Positions 32,034-45,819 of a stretch of 64,000 nucleotides of DNA are shown here, piece by piece. Both the position numbers and the translations under genes were made by a program. The notes under the pieces were generated by a model that searched no databases, was not told the origin of the DNA, and saw only the letters and a list, made by a program, of their open reading frames with translations. Origin of the DNA: Meconema thalassinum (lineage: Eukaryota; Arthropoda; Insecta; Orthoptera; Tettigoniidae); contig OX336388.2 of NCBI GenBank assembly GCA_946902985.2, positions 366,221,387 through 366,285,386 on the forward strand. Reading direction: 5' to 3'. The first letter of the stretch is position 1; every line of letters begins with the position of its first letter.

Positions 32034-35000
32034 TGGGTTAATGCTAATCGCAGAAAACGACATCAAATAAAAAAAATGCTTTACTGATTTTAATGCAACA
32101 ATAAGGATAGAATCAACTGGGCATAACACAACAAGTAAAAGTATCTCATTTTATTCTAAATTATAAAATTGACTGCAAAATGATGCTCAAGGTAACATCA
32201 TTCCAGTGCGACGGCACACACTACTATTTACACAATGTACAGACATTTTCCAACACATTGAACAATTGTCTTTGGAGACACAAGTCTGATTATCAGTCCT
32301 GTAGTCTGTGTTCCAAAATTATATCAATTATTTACGATGAAATCCAGTTCAAATTAAATTGTCTTTACTGGAAATTATGTAGTTCACTGGTTGAATTTCT
32401 AACATGATATTAACACTCGTAGAAATTCTCACTGTTTATAATTGTTTATTGAATTATTAACTTCCACTTATTTTTCCATTTTCAAAAATATTGTCAAAAA
32501 TATTATCTTTGACCCAACACTAATTATGTACACATATTAATAACAACATCTGAAATGTATTTGACCCTTGAGCATAGCAGCGAAGAACTGTGCGAAGCAC
32601 AACAAAATTTATTGTTCTTCCAAAATTAAACATTTCGAGAAGTGACTGGATTATGAACTTCAAATTCCAAAGAAATATGATTCCTGAATCATCAACTGGA
32701 TCAAAAAAAATTGCTGAACCATTCAACTATTCGATTTTCCACTTGGAATTATTTTTAAGTAAAATATTTATATTTGTTGCTATTTTAGTAACTTTCACAA
32801 CTTGCAATTCTTGAACAGAATGCGGAAATAAGAATTGTAGCTTTATAATAAATTCATTTAGTTCATGACAATAGGATTGAAAACATCCTTTAAGTAATTC
32901 GTGGATACAGAATAATTTTTTCAATTGGCAGTGGCCCATTCCATTATTTGTGTAAGAACACAATATCCTAACAACAACGGCAAAGGTCTTCCTCTGAAGA
33001 AGAATAAAATTTTATCATGACAAAACCGGGTTCTAGCAAATCCAAAGTATTAATGGAATACGTAAACAAGTTTGAAATAATTACTGATGGTTTGGTCATT
33101 CATTCGACGACATGTGTGGTTCCAATACTCCTCCTATAAACCTGAGCCATCGAACCTGCTATTTGATTGATGCTCAAAAAAAAACCTCCTCATTCCTGCG
33201 ACTTAAACATGCGCACCTGGGAATGGCTTTTCAACTACTCTACACACATAAATTTTCTTCCCAAAATGTATACAATAAATCAAGCCTCTGCTTGCTATCA
33301 AAACTGGAAGATTTATAAACTTACAAGTTTATTTTATTTTACCATTCAGTTCAAACCGTGAAGTTACCAGGCTTGTGATATTCTCTATTTCACTTTCTAA
33401 TGTGTGCCTACGTCATGATTTTATATAAGCACAAAAAAATCCTAATTGATACAAATATCATTGGCTTCCGGTTTCATGCCTTTCCGTGTTATCTGAAAAA
33501 TATATTTTGCTCAATGCAAATATTAACTGTTCAACCAGAACTATAATGTTGGTGGAATACGGGCTTGTGCTATCCACTAGCTTTCGGAATATCACCTGTT
33601 CCAAACTAGGAATGATTAAACTAATCCTTAAGCTCTCTCTCAATGAATGTGATTATTAGAAAATGTAAGATCCAAGAATTATTATGAAAATTACTATTAT
33701 TATTATTGGATTATTATTGTTATTATTTCCTTAAATATGTTTAATTATAATTTCCTTATATGAAAAACCACATGTTCGTCTCTTCGAATATGGATAAAAT
33801 ATCCATTCCTCAACAAAAATAAATATTAACTTCTACAGTTATATCGGCTGATTACCGTGATTCTCAAATAAAATGAACATTCAAATAAATGCTCGGTATG
33901 CTCGGTCATCGATCCTAAACTGTTCTGAGTGCTGAAAATACTCAGAATAACCCTCATGTGTCTTGCGTAAATCTATGCAAGATTTAAATACGAAGAAAAA
34001 TAAATGTGTTGGTCATCTGCAGAAAATGAGTTTGTTGCAATTAACTAGGCATAATATAAATGTCAAATGTGGCTTACATTTATCGTTGGTCTTGAAGCGT
34101 AGTGAACCTGGTCTGTACCAGATTTATCTAGATACATGCCCAATTAGACACGCACGTCTAATCCTTGTATCGGCCGCCATTATATACCCACAATCTGTCT
34201 AGCACGACATAGTGGAAATATTCCTTGAAGTTCGTAGTAACTGCTGATCCATTTTAATATTGACTTCAATTAAATCCATAGCAGTTTGCTTAAATGGGTT
34301 CAGATCCAAATGATCTCTTCTCAAAAGCGTCAGTTGTAACATAACTCACGGTAATCTTTTCAGTACAGGAAAACACTGATAGTCTAAAACAATCAACGGT
34401 TGTTCTGAAGATCGTTCCCTGGGCATGGCTTCACACCATCTATCATGCGCGAAGCAACATATAGTTTCCCTTTGTCGGCTAATGAACAGCACCGTGATAG
34501 ACTGGCCTTCAATATACTGAAAGATCTGAGTGGTTATTAAGTTACAATTCCTGAAACTGACAAGTTGGATTAAAACATCCAAGTATTGAATTATTGTTAC
34601 TGGACTGTGACAGAATAATATATAGACAAAGTCTAGCATATGTCCATATAGAAACAAAGTGTTTCGCCAATGTCCGTAGAAAATAACAATCACCTTAGTG
34701 ATTCCCTCTACCGGAAACTTACTACGTTCCCCACGTATCGTAGCACTTTTGTGACTATCACAATTCAACGATATCTTCTGCGTAGATTCGGCAACCATGT
34801 GCCTTTGCTCGACGTAGCAGCAGCACCTTGTCCTACAAGAGCTTGGTTTGAAGTGAGCTGCTTATGCTTGGGCCGAACGGCTTTTATACAAAACGGTTGG
34901 CTCCACGCTGGATCACGCTGAAATCTGTAAATCCTCATATCTCCGGTGTCTCTGGTCTGATTCACTTGAGACTAAGTGCATCCTCTTTCATTTGGCCGTG

Positions 35001-35246
35001 CCAGTAATCTGATCCGAGTATCAAGTCTCTACTCCATGGCTAACTATTTAATCACCAAATAGTCTCGACCTCTGCTACTATTTGCCACGTCACTTAACAT
35101 CTTCGTGGCTGCATAAAGTTTCCATTTCAATCTAGAAGGAAAGGAGCGCGATATTCAAATATCTCAACTTTCAAAAGCGGCTGTAGCCTTTCTCTTGATA
35201 CCTAGGTGTCTGAATCTTGGAATGCCCATTTCTAGAATTGGGCACA
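32034..35246 (-). repeat. LTR 3 (shared by copies 2 and 3)
   Basis: Same ends as LTR 2, TGTGCCC to ACCCA on the minus strand. It carries a 150-codon open frame (34798-34346) that is broken in the other LTRs, so I do not call it a gene. Confidence 0.92.
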
Positions 35247-35311
35247 TCCACCTCACACATAGCAAAAAATAAAAAATGATTTTTTTTTATTTTTCCTATC
35301 TACACATTAAA

Positions 35312-38300
35312 TCATCTGGTTCTTGAATAATAAATCTTCAAATTCGCTGCATTATAAATTCCCACGATGTTACCAGTTCGTGTAATGGCGATTTTATAGC
35401 CTCCATTGTTGTTTACTTCCATAACACGACAGGGTCCATCGTAAAGGCTTGCAAACTTCGAGTACACTCGATTTTGCACGTCGGAGGGTGTAGGTTTTTT
35501 ACTAAAACAAGAGTTCCTACGCGCAAGGGTCTGCGAAAACGCATTTCCTCTCACTCGGTGCTCTCTTTTCTCAGCTTGGCTCTTCAACTTGTCTAAAGCT
35601 AGATTCTCCCTCCTCTGACGACTAGGTTCAATCTCGGGTGGAATAGAGATGATTCGATCCAATAATCTTGTTGGTTTAATTCCATGATGAAGCAACATGG
35701 GAATCTGTCCAGTACTCTCATGAATCGTAGAGTTGATGGATTCGGATGCTAAAGAGAGAACATCCATCCATTTCCAATGCTCATTTGGACAATAGAGGCG
35801 GCAAAATTTGGCTATTTCTGCCATCACGCGTTCTGCTGGATTGCTTTCAGGATGTCTGATAGAACAAAGCAATTGTCTAATCCCAAGGTTATTCATGACG
35901 GCCCTGAATTCTAAAGATGTAAATTGGGGTCCGTGATCTGATAAAAGTAATTCCGGTTTGCCTGCTTCCGGAATTACGCTGTCTCTAATTCTCTTCGCAC
36001 AATATTTTGCGTTTGCCTTCTGAATTGGGTGTAACATAGTGTATTTGCTGAAAACATCTATGGTCACCAGAATATATCGGTTACCTCTTTTAGACTTTGG
36101 GAGAAGACCATAAAGATCAGTCGCAAAGATTTCACATGGCTTAGAAGGAATAATAGGCCTTGGTAATTCTCTCAATAATTTAGAATTATATTTACTCCTT
36201 TGGCATAAGTCGCACTCCCGAAAAGTGTTCCTGACAGTTTGTCGCATTCGCTCCCATGAAAATTTCTCTTGTATCAAGTTGACTGTCTTATCTACTCCAG
36301 CATGACCTGCAATTCGATGCGCCATCCAAATAATGGGTGCTTGCATTCGTGGAGGTACCACTATCCTCAGCTTCGTATGGTCGGGATCTGCAAACCTGTA
36401 GACTAGACCATCTAACATCAAATAATTTCTTGAAATTCTTTCAGTTTCCACAAAATCATCGTCATTTGGATCCATATCTCCTTGTAGAAAACGAAAAATG
36501 TTTCTAAGACGTCGGTCTCTCCTCTGGGATAAATGTAACAATCTTAACCTTCTTAAGGTATCCTCATCCTCATGCGTCAGGTTAACTTGAAAAACCTTGG
36601 ATGTAGACTCCACTGCTCTACTCAATAAATCGGCCCCAATGTTCAACTTTCCAGGAGTGTGTTCGATAAATAGGTTGAATTGTTGAATAAAAAGTGACCA
36701 TCTAGTTATTCTATCACTGGCAAAGTTTTTTCTTAAGATAAACTCCAATGCATGGTGATCAGTCCTCACAATTACTGAATGTCCAATTAACATTTTCTTC
36801 CAAGACTCCAACGCGAAGATTACAGCAAGGGCTTCTAACTCTGTGGTGTAATAGTTCCTTTCTGATGGACGAAGTTTCCTGCTTATGAAAGCCAGGTAAT
36901 ATCTCCTGTGATCGTCATCTTCTTGAAGAAGAATAGCTCCAATCCCTACGGTGGATGCATCGGATTCTATGATGAAATTCTTGGTGAAGTCAGGATACCC
37001 TAATTTCACACTGTTTACCAATAACCTCTTGGCATCTTGAAATGATTGTTCGCAATATTCATTCCATTTCCATTTGTTTCCCTTTTTTTAATAATTCCTG
37101 CAAGGGAGCAACTGTCTTGGTGAAGCTTGGACAATGCCCTGCAATGAATTGGCATGTTCCGAGAAAACTGCGGACATTCTTCACCCTAGTAGGTCTAGGA
37201 AAATCCGCAATCGCTTGTATCTTTCTCTCATTGGGACGGTATCCTTCACCATCTAAAATATGGCCCAAACATTTTATTTCCTTCTGAAAGAACTGACATT
37301 TTCGAAGGTTTACTTTAAAGTTCGCTTTTCTTAAATCTGCGAATAACATCTGAAGATGTATCAAATGTTCCTCCTTAGTCTCAGATGCGATTAGGATATC
37401 GTCTATGTAACGAATCGCTATCTCTTTTACTTCAGGACTCAAATTTTGTTCCAGTGCTCTGATCAAAACAGATCCAGATGTTTTGACCCCAAATGGTAGA
37501 CGGCGGAATACATATGTCTGTTGGTCAAACATAAACCCTGTAAACTTTTTGGAATCTTCACTAAGCCCAATGTGGTGGTAGGACGAATTGAGATCAATGT
37601 TAGAGAACCAGATCTTGCCCTGGAATTTCCTTAACAGTTCCCTAATGATCGGTGGTCTGTCATACTCTGGCAGTAATCTTGAATTCAAATTTCGCGCGTC
37701 TAAACACAGTCTCAGACTTCCATCCGGCTTAGACACTACTGCTAATGGATTGACATAAGAGGTAGTGTACTTTTCAATCACATTGTTACCTTCAATCTCT
37801 TTGATAAGCACTTTTACCTTTTCTCGATGCTTTTCCGCTACCGGATACAATTTAGCATGGTAAGGTGCGTCATCAGTTACACGAATTCGATATTCAAAAT
37901 CTTTAATTTCACCAGGTTTAATATCAAAAATATCATGGTACTCTTCCAAAATTTTCCCTAGCTCTGGGGACCCCTTCTCAGTGTAGACTTCGTTTCCTTC
38001 AGCTTCACGAAAAATCAGAGACCATTGAGCGTCTCCCTCGATGTCTTCCTCTTCCTTTTTCTCGAAGTTAATCTCTTCGGTATACTGGAATCTGACCGTC
38101 TCTGTCTTCATGTCTATCACGGCTCGATATTTCTGGATGAAATCCGCTCCCAAGATCATGTCAAAAGCCATGTCCTTCATTACTACAAACACATGTCGGA
38201 AATCATGTCCTCCAATAGTTACACATAGGTATAATTGTGTTTTACACAGCGATATCTTGTTGGGTATTATTCCTTGGATTTTAATTCGTGATACTGGAAT

Positions 38301-38444
38301 CTCTTCTAAATTCTCTTTGAGCTTCCACAGAATATAAAGCTTCTCGCTCACAAGACAAAGCATAGCCCCAGTATCAATGAAAGTATCGACAGGCATGCCG
38401 AATACTTCGCATGATATGATTGGCAGTTCAATTCCTGTACCCAT
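35312..38444 (-). pseudogene. pol: Pol polyprotein, copy 3, frameshifted between RT and RNase H
   Basis: The first part (38444-37059, 461 residues) holds the protease, with DTG instead of the DSG of copies 1 and 2, and RT with YIDD. One extra T in a T run near 37083-37089 shifts the frame. The second part (37021-35312, 569 residues) holds RNase H and a full integrase with the HHCC finger and the DDE residues. Apart from this indel it is close to copy 2. Confidence 0.92.
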
Positions 38445-38536
38445 TTCTTTCCGTTCGTCATTATGTTGAATTAAGTCATCATACTCTGTTTGCCATTTAA
38501 TAATCCTGGAAGTGAAAATGTTTAAAATTCTATCTC

Positions 38537-39430
38537 CTACTCTGAATTCGAAGTTTCTTTTTCATTCCCCCGGGATTGCTGTGTTCCAGATGGACCTGGT
38601 TCATTGGACTTCTGTTCCAAGAACTGCGAGTTTTTTTGGTGTCTTTCTTCCAAGATCTTCCTCGTCTCCTTATTGAACTCTTCATTGGACTGACGAGTGT
38701 TCTCATTCCCTCTGTTATTGTAGTTATTGTTTCTACCATAGTACCTTCTTTCCTGGTATCTTCCTTGATTATTCCTTGGCTCTCTCCATCGATTGTCATA
38801 TCGATATCCACCCTTTAGTCTCGCATACGGCTTGTAACTGTATCTATTAGTGTTCTGATTCCATCCTCTTTTATCAGGCTCTTCTCTCGGCGTTTTCTCT
38901 TCTCGCCCCTCTCGAATCTCTCGAGGTGTTTGGGAATAACTGTCGGCCATAACAGTGTACACAGCGTTGCCATTCTTTCCTCCCTTCTGATGGAAGAATT
39001 GAGCGTTCGTGTGATTAAGTTTCTGCAATACCTCGTCAAATTGCTCCATATTATAAATGTCAGCAGCGATCAAAGTTCTTTGGACTTCTGCTGGAAACTG
39101 ACGTATTAATGCAGTAATTAATTCATTATCTGGCATCGGCGGATCTAAATTTTGAAGTTTAGAAAGCTGTCCAGAAAAGTACGAAGAGTAACGAGTAGGT
39201 TGTGACGTCGAAAATCTCTTCGAATATAATTCTGCTCTGACTTGCTGTTGGGTTTCCGGGGACCAAAACCTTTTCAATAACCCACGGGAAAACTCTTCAA
39301 AATTGGTGAGAGTGGACCTGAATGCTCTAAACCAGAGAAGTGCGGGCCCTTCCAAAAATTTCCCTATCACTCGGATTTGTCTTTCCTTAGGGATTTTGGA
39401 ATCTTCTCTCAAGAATTCTACGGGTGTCAC
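38537..39430 (-). CDS. gag: Gag capsid region, copy 3
   Basis: About 297 residues, open like copy 1 but with a six-residue in-frame deletion after FLRE. The nine-A slippery run is interrupted (minus strand AAAAAGAAAC, C at 38557 on the plus strand), so the -1 switch into pol is probably impaired. Confidence 0.8.
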   Translation of the reverse strand: MTPVEFLREDSKIPKERQIRVIGKFLEGPALLWFRAFRSTLTNFEEFSRGLLKRFWSPETQQQVRAELYSKRFSTSQPTRYSSYFSGQLSKLQNLDPPMPDNELITALIRQFPAEVQRTLIAADIYNMEQFDEVLQKLNHTNAQFFHQKGGKNGNAVYTVMADSYSQTPREIREGREEKTPREEPDKRGWNQNTNRYSYKPYARLKGGYRYDNRWREPRNNQGRYQERRYYGRNNNYNNRGNENTRQSNEEFNKETRKILEERHQKNSQFLEQKSNEPGPSGTQQSRGNEKETSNSE

Positions 39431-39640
39431 AGAATCTCGCCCTGAAAATGTAGAAGGCTTATCCTCTACATTCTTGAATACAGTTATGGGGTTGGATTGA
39501 AATACTGTCCTGACCTCATCCTGGCTTTGACTATCATCATTCTCTAGCTGCTCCTAGATTTACCTGCTTCTGTTCTTCTCCTCTTATACTTGGCATTTTC
39601 AACAGATGGTCAGCCTGTTTCTCGTCCTCGACTTGGGTTT

Positions 39641-40469
39641 TCATAGCCTCAATTGCCTTATGGTTTTCTTCGGTCTTTTTTTTCTAATTTCTTCGGTTTC
39701 CTTCCTTATTTTTTCTGTTTCCTTATAGTTCTCCTTGACATCAGTGGATATCTGGTTCATAACAGCCTCGTGACTCTTCAATGACCCTGTCATATCTGAT
39801 ATGTCCTTCTGAGTCGCTTGAATATCTCTGGAAATTACTTGAATATGGGTTGACAAAGATTCTCTAATCTCCTTGACTCCATCTTGGTTCTACAGCTTGA
39901 GTGTGTTTTTAATCTCATCGATAACTGTGGTTTTAATTTCAGTTTGTAATTCATTAATCACACCTTCTTTTATTTCTCCCACTACGAGTTCTTTGAATTG
40001 GTCTGTCAAACGTTGAACAACTAGAGTTGCCATCTCATTGCTCTCTTTCTTCACTCTGACTTCTAGGTTGACCATGTCTTCACCAACTTTCCTAAGACCA
40101 CTTTCTATCCTATCAGCTAAGCTTTGGGATCTTAGATCGGCATCGCGAAATTTATCGTCCATTAAACTTGCGTTTGTAGCTAATGAAGTTTCGAGCTCAT
40201 GGTTTTTTTTCGCATAATTTAGTCATTTTACCCTCAAGTGACATTTTCAAGATTTCGGAATTCTCTTTAAATTTATTTTCCATAGAATTAAATTTACTAT
40301 TTAAACTATCTTTTAAGTTATCTTTTAACCTGCTTTCTAACATATCGGAATTTTCTTTAAGTTTCTTTTTCAAAGCCTCTGTATTTTCTTTCATGATGGC
40401 TGCTACGCGCAGTCCAGCTTCTTTGGACCTCTCATCCAAACTCCTCATCATCCTCATCATCTCTTCCAT
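39641..40469 (-). pseudogene. Coiled-coil ORF upstream of gag, copy 3
   Basis: It has the same A8 frame change (40203-40210), plus a GAG to TAG nonsense change at about 39890 and two extra T in a T run near 39680. It is more decayed than copy 2. Confidence 0.7.
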
Positions 40470-41068
40470 AATTTTCAGTATTAGTCAAAACTTAGGGGTA
40501 TACATGTTGGCAGACACAAGATTATAACTAGAACAAGAAATATGAATAGCTAATTGGAACACTCTAATAAGATGAGATTAGTCCTAATGTCGACGCAATG
40601 GAAAAAAAATTCTCTACTTTTACGAATTAAATTTACCACAATATAACAAGAAAAATATGCAAGTCCTCAAATATCCTCCACCTGGATTCTAATAATGCGT
40701 ATGTCCAGTCATCGAACGTTTACTACTGAATTTACTTGACGCCATAATGGTTAAGCCATTATCAAAATAATCAAACCCATTCTAATTATTAACCCAGTTA
40801 ATTTTTAATTTTCCCCACTAATTGGGTTTCCTACTAATTTATTCATCCGAACCAGACATCTCTCAACTCCCAAAATATCTATATAAAAATATTATCACAA
40901 ATTAAATCGGCATGCGATTGACCGTGCCTAACTTGGGCCCCACGTTCGAAGCCATTTTCTCTCTCTATCTTATTTTATGTGCCCGTTTAGACCGGAGTCC
41001 GCACGACCACATATGCATTTTACCAAGAATCAGTCAGCACGAGAGTCAAACTATCCCGGGGCGCCAGA

Positions 41069-44000
41069 TGGGTTAATGCTAATCGCAAAAAACGACATCA
41101 AATAAAAAAAATGCTTTACTGACTTTTGGCTCAATGCAACAATAAGGATAGAAGGAGATTCAACTGGGCATAACACAACATGTAAAATTATCTCATTTTA
41201 TTCTAAATTTTAAAATTGACTGCAAAATGATGCTCAAGGTAACATCATTCCTGTGCGACGGCACACACTACTATTTACACAATGTACAGAAATTTTCCAA
41301 CACATTGAACAATTGTCTTTGGAGACACAAGTCTGATTATCAGTCCTGTAAACTGTGTTCCAAAATTATATCAATTATTTACGATGAAATCCAGTTCAAA
41401 TTAAATTGTCTTTACTGGAAATATTGTGGTTCACTGGTTGAATTTCTAACATGATATTAACACTCGTAGAAATTCTCACTGTTTATAATTGTTTATAGAA
41501 TTTTTAACTTCCACTTATTTTTCCATTTTCAAAAATATTGTCAAAAATATTATCTTTGACCTAACACTAATTATGTACACATATTAATAACAACATCTGA
41601 AAAGTATTTGACCCTTGAGCATAGCATCGAAGAACTGTGCGAAGCACAACAAAATTTATTGTTCTTCCAAAATTAAACATTTCGAGAAGTGACTGGATTA
41701 TGAACTTCAAATTCCAAAGAAATATGATTCCTGAATCATCAACTGGATCCAAAAAAAATTGTTGAACCATTCAACTATTCGATTTTCCACTTGGAATTAT
41801 TATTAAGAAAAATATTTATATGTGTTGCTATTTTAGTAACTTTCACAACTTGCAATTCTTGAAGAGAATGCGGAAATAAGAATTGTAGCTTTATAATAAA
41901 TTCATTTAGTTCATGACAATAGGATTGAAAACATCATTTATGTAATTCGTGGATACAGAATTATTTTTTCAATTGGCAGTGGCCCATTCCATTATTTGTG
42001 TAAGAACACAATATCCCAACAACAACGGCAAAGGTATTCCTCTGAAGAAGAATAAAATTTTATCATGACAAAACCGGGTTCTAACAAATCCAAAGTATTA
42101 ATGGAATACGTAAACAAGTTTGAAATAATTACTGATGGTATGGTCATTCATTCGACGAAATGTGTGGTTCCAATACTCCTCCTATAAACCTGAGCCATTG
42201 AACCTGCTATTTGATTGATGCTTAAAAAAAACCTCCTCATTCCTGCGACTTAAACATGTGCACCTGGGAATGGCATTTCAACTACTCTACACACATAAAT
42301 TTTCTTCCCAAAATTTATACAATAAATCAAGCCTCTGCTTGCTATAAAAACTGGAAGATCTATAAACTTACAAGTTTATTTTATTTTACCATTCAGTTCA
42401 AACCGTGAAGTTACCACGCTTGTGATATTCTCTATTTCACTTTCGAATGTGTGCCTACGTCATGATTTTATATAAGCACAAAAAAAAATCCTAATTGATA
42501 CAAATATCATTGGCTTCCGGTTTCATGCCTTTCCGTGTTATCTGAAAAATATATTTTGCTCAATGCAAATATTAACTGTTCAACCAGAACTATAATGTTG
42601 GTGGAATACGAGCTTGTGCTATCCACTAGCTTTCGGAATATCACCTGTTCCAAACTAGGAATGATTAAACTAATCCTTAAGCTCTCTCTCAATGAATGTG
42701 ATTATTAGAAAATGTAAGATCCAAGAATTATTATAAAAATTACTATTATTATTATTGGACTATTATTGTTATTATTTCCTTAAATATGTTTAATTATTAT
42801 TTTCTTATATGAAAAACCACATGTTCGTCTCTTCGAATATGGTTAAAATATCCATTCCTCAACAAAAATAAATATTAACTTCTACAGTTATATCGGCTGA
42901 TTACCGTGATTCTCAAATAAAATGAACATTCAAATAAATGCTCGATATGCTCGGTCATCGATCCTAAACTGTTCTGAGTGCTGAAAATACTCAGAATAAC
43001 CCTCATGTGTCTTGCGTAAATCAATGCAAGATTTAAATACGAAGAAAAATAAATGTGTTGGTCATCTGCAGAAAATGAGTTTGTTGCAATTAACTAGGCA
43101 TAATATAAAAGTCAAATGTGGCTTACATTTAACCGTTGGTCTTGAAGCGTAGTGAACCTGGTCTGTACCAGATTTATCTAGATACATGCCCAATTGGACA
43201 CGCACGTCTAATCCTTGTATCGGCCGCCATTATATACCCACAATCTGTCCAGCACGACATAGTGGAAATATTTCTTGAAGTTCGAAGTAACTGCTGATCC
43301 ATTTTAATATTGACTTCAAATAAATCCATAGCAGTTTGCTTAATTGGGGTCAGATCCAAATGATCTCTTCTCAAAAGCGTCAGTTGTAACATAACTCACG
43401 GTAATCTTTTCAGTACAGGAAAACACTGATAGTCTAAAACAATCAACGGTTGTTCTGAAGATCGTTCCCTGGGCATGGCTTCACACCATCTATCATGCGC
43501 GAAGCAACATATAGTTTCCCTTTGTCGGCTAATGAACAGCACCGTGATAGACTGGCCTTTAATATACTGAAAGATCTGAGTGGTTATTAAGTTACAGTTA
43601 GTGAAATTGACAAGTTGGATTAAAATATCCAAGTATTGAATTATTGTTACTGGACTGTGACAGAATAATATCTAGACAAAGTCTAGCATATGTCCATATA
43701 GAAACAAAGTGTTTCGCCAATGTTCGTAGAAAATAACAATCACCTTAGTGATTCCCTCTACCGGAAACTTACTACGTTCCCCACGTATCGTAGCACTTTT
43801 GTGACTATCACAATTCAAAGATATCTTCTGCCTAGATTCGGCAACCATGTGCCTTGGCTCGACGTAGCAGCAGCACCTTGTCCTACAAGAGCTTGGTTTG
43901 AAGTGAGCTGCTTATGCTTGGGCCGAGCGGCTTTTATACAAAACGGTCGGCTCCACGCTGGATCACGCTGAAATCTGTAAATCCTCATATCTCCTGTGTC

Positions 44001-44296
44001 TCTGGTCTGATTCACTTGAGACTAAGTGCATCCTCTTTCATTTGGCCGTGCCAGTAATCTGATCTAAGTATCAAGTCTCTACTCCATGGCTAACTATTTA
44101 ATCACCAAATAGTCTCGACCTCTGCTACTATTTGCCACGTCACTTAACATCTTCTTGGCTGCATAAAGTTTCCATTTCAATCTAGAAGGAAAGGAGCGCG
44201 ATATTCAAATATCTCAACTTTCAAAAGCGGCTGTAGCCTTTCCCTTGATACCTAGGTGTCTGAATCTTGGAATATCCATTCTTAGAATTGGGCACA
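41069..44296 (-). repeat. LTR 4 (outer 5' LTR of the array)
   Basis: 3228 bases with the same TG...CA ends. Its right edge at 44296 is the sharp end of array homology and abuts a minisatellite. No target duplication can be verified because the left end of the array is rearranged. Confidence 0.92.
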
Positions 44297-44799
44297 ATAT
44301 AGTACACCTCTTTAGGAGTCACCCTGTATTCTTGTCTGACATCTTGTGCACCTCTTTCGGAGTCACCCTGTATTCTTCTCTGCCATCATGTACACCCCTT
44401 TGAGAGTCACCTTGTATTCTTATCTGGCATCTTGTATATATCCTTAGGAGTCACCCTGTATTCTTATCTGGCATCTTGTACTGTATTTTGCTCTGACATC
44501 CTGCACACCTCTTTAGGAGGCACCCTGCGTTCTTATATGGCATCTTGTATATCTCTTTAGAAGTCACCCAGTATTCTTGTGTGACATCTTGAACACCTCT
44601 TTAGGAGTCACCCTGTATTCTTGTCTGACATATTGTGCACCTCTTTAGGAAACACCCTGTATTCTTCTCTGCCATCTTGTACACCTCTTTATGAGTCACC
44701 TTGTATTCTTATCTGGCGTCTTGTATATCTCTTTAGGAGTCACCCTGTATTCTTATCTGGCATCTTGTACACCTTTTTAGGAGTCATCCTGTATTCTTT
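44297..44799 (+). repeat. 44-bp minisatellite abutting LTR 4
   Basis: About 11 units with consensus CACCTCTTTAGGAGTCACCC followed by TGTATTCTTRTCTGRCATCTTGTR. The first two unit starts, 44305 and 44349, give the period. A 109-codon frame across it is repeat-derived. Confidence 0.93.
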
Positions 44800-45660
44800 T
44801 CGCTTCGCTCGAAGTCCCAGGTTGCTCGACGCCCCAGGACTCTTTCAACAGACTCCATTATCCATTAACTTAGGCTTCCCGCGTGGCTGCATGAAGCCAC
44901 GCACTCGCTTCCCGCACGGCTGCATGACGTCACAGTCTCCGTCTCCGTAACGCAACCGTCTCCGTCTCCGTCTCGCATAACGTTAGACCCAAAGCATAAC
45001 GACGAAGTCGACAAGATCATTTGAAATGATAAAATGGTTCACCTTCGTTTGGCCGCCATTTTCGTTTTGTGTTTTACAGTTTTTTATGGAAGTTTCATAG
45101 CTAAACTATTAGTAGTACCCTCTATAACCCTACAAATTTCTGGTTGATTTCAGTAATCGTAGTTTTGGAGATATAGAATGCTGGTGAAATATTTCGCACT
45201 GCCGCCATCTTCAGGTTAAGCAAACAACTGAACACAATTAGATGCCAGTGCATTAGCATGTTTATGAACATTTGTTGTACTAAGTTTCATTGTGTTTGGA
45301 TGGTTAAATCGCGAGAATAGTCTATTAAAAAGTTTCGAATTCGTTTGCCCGCAATGTTCGTTTTGTAGTTAACAGATTTTGGAAAGTCTCATAGGTGAAA
45401 TTCTAGTAGTGCCCCTTATCACCGTACAATATTTCAGGGTAATATCGGTAACATGGCAGATATGAGGGAATCGGTGATGATCAGCACCAAGTAAGAACCA
45501 AATTTTGAAAAAAAAATGGATACAAATTTTGAAAATATAAAGATTTGCTAGCAAAATGTGTGTTCCTTTGGAAACTAATATATTTGCTGTACATTATCTA
45601 TGACAGGTGAGGTTTTAATACTAAAATCGTTATTGTATTGTTTCCTAAAACTATATGTTC
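44800..45660. repeat. Unrecognised DNA with a diverged ~295-bp duplication
   Basis: TTCGTTTGGCCGCCATTTTC and the following TCGTTTTGTG, from about 45046, recur in diverged form from about 45341, each followed by a TCATAG and ...TAGTAGT segment. The part before 45000 contains GC-rich CGTCTCCGT repeats. No gene is seen. Confidence 0.5.
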
Positions 45661-45819
45661 CCTCTTAAAGAATTGTTGTTGTTGTCGTCTCATCTAGGGA
45701 CTTTACGACAGCGTGGTGTGTGTGTGAGCGGGGAGGGGTTAGTATCAATAGGACCCTCTTCTTACAATTTATACCCCCACGAAGCTGTCTGTTCCACGTC
45801 CCATCACTAGGACAAGAAT

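Larger units (their letters stand above)
14832..44296 (-). mobile_element. Tandem array of three Ty3/gypsy-type LTR elements sharing four LTRs
   Basis: Pol starts at 20353, 29398 and 38444, a period of 9045-9046 bases. Internal regions are 17158-22989, 26202-32033 and 35247-41068 (5832, 5832 and 5822 bases), separated by LTRs at 22990-26201 and 32034-35246, with outer LTRs at 14832-17157 (partial) and 41069-44296. Gene order is LTR, coiled-coil/gag, protease, RT, RNase H, integrase, LTR; this order makes it Ty3/gypsy type. No env lies between integrase and LTR. A single element with two LTRs would be about 12.3 kb. Confidence 0.95.

Noticed and set aside
34346..34798. 150-codon frame inside LTR 3
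   Set aside because: It is interrupted in the other LTRs and has no recognisable domain.
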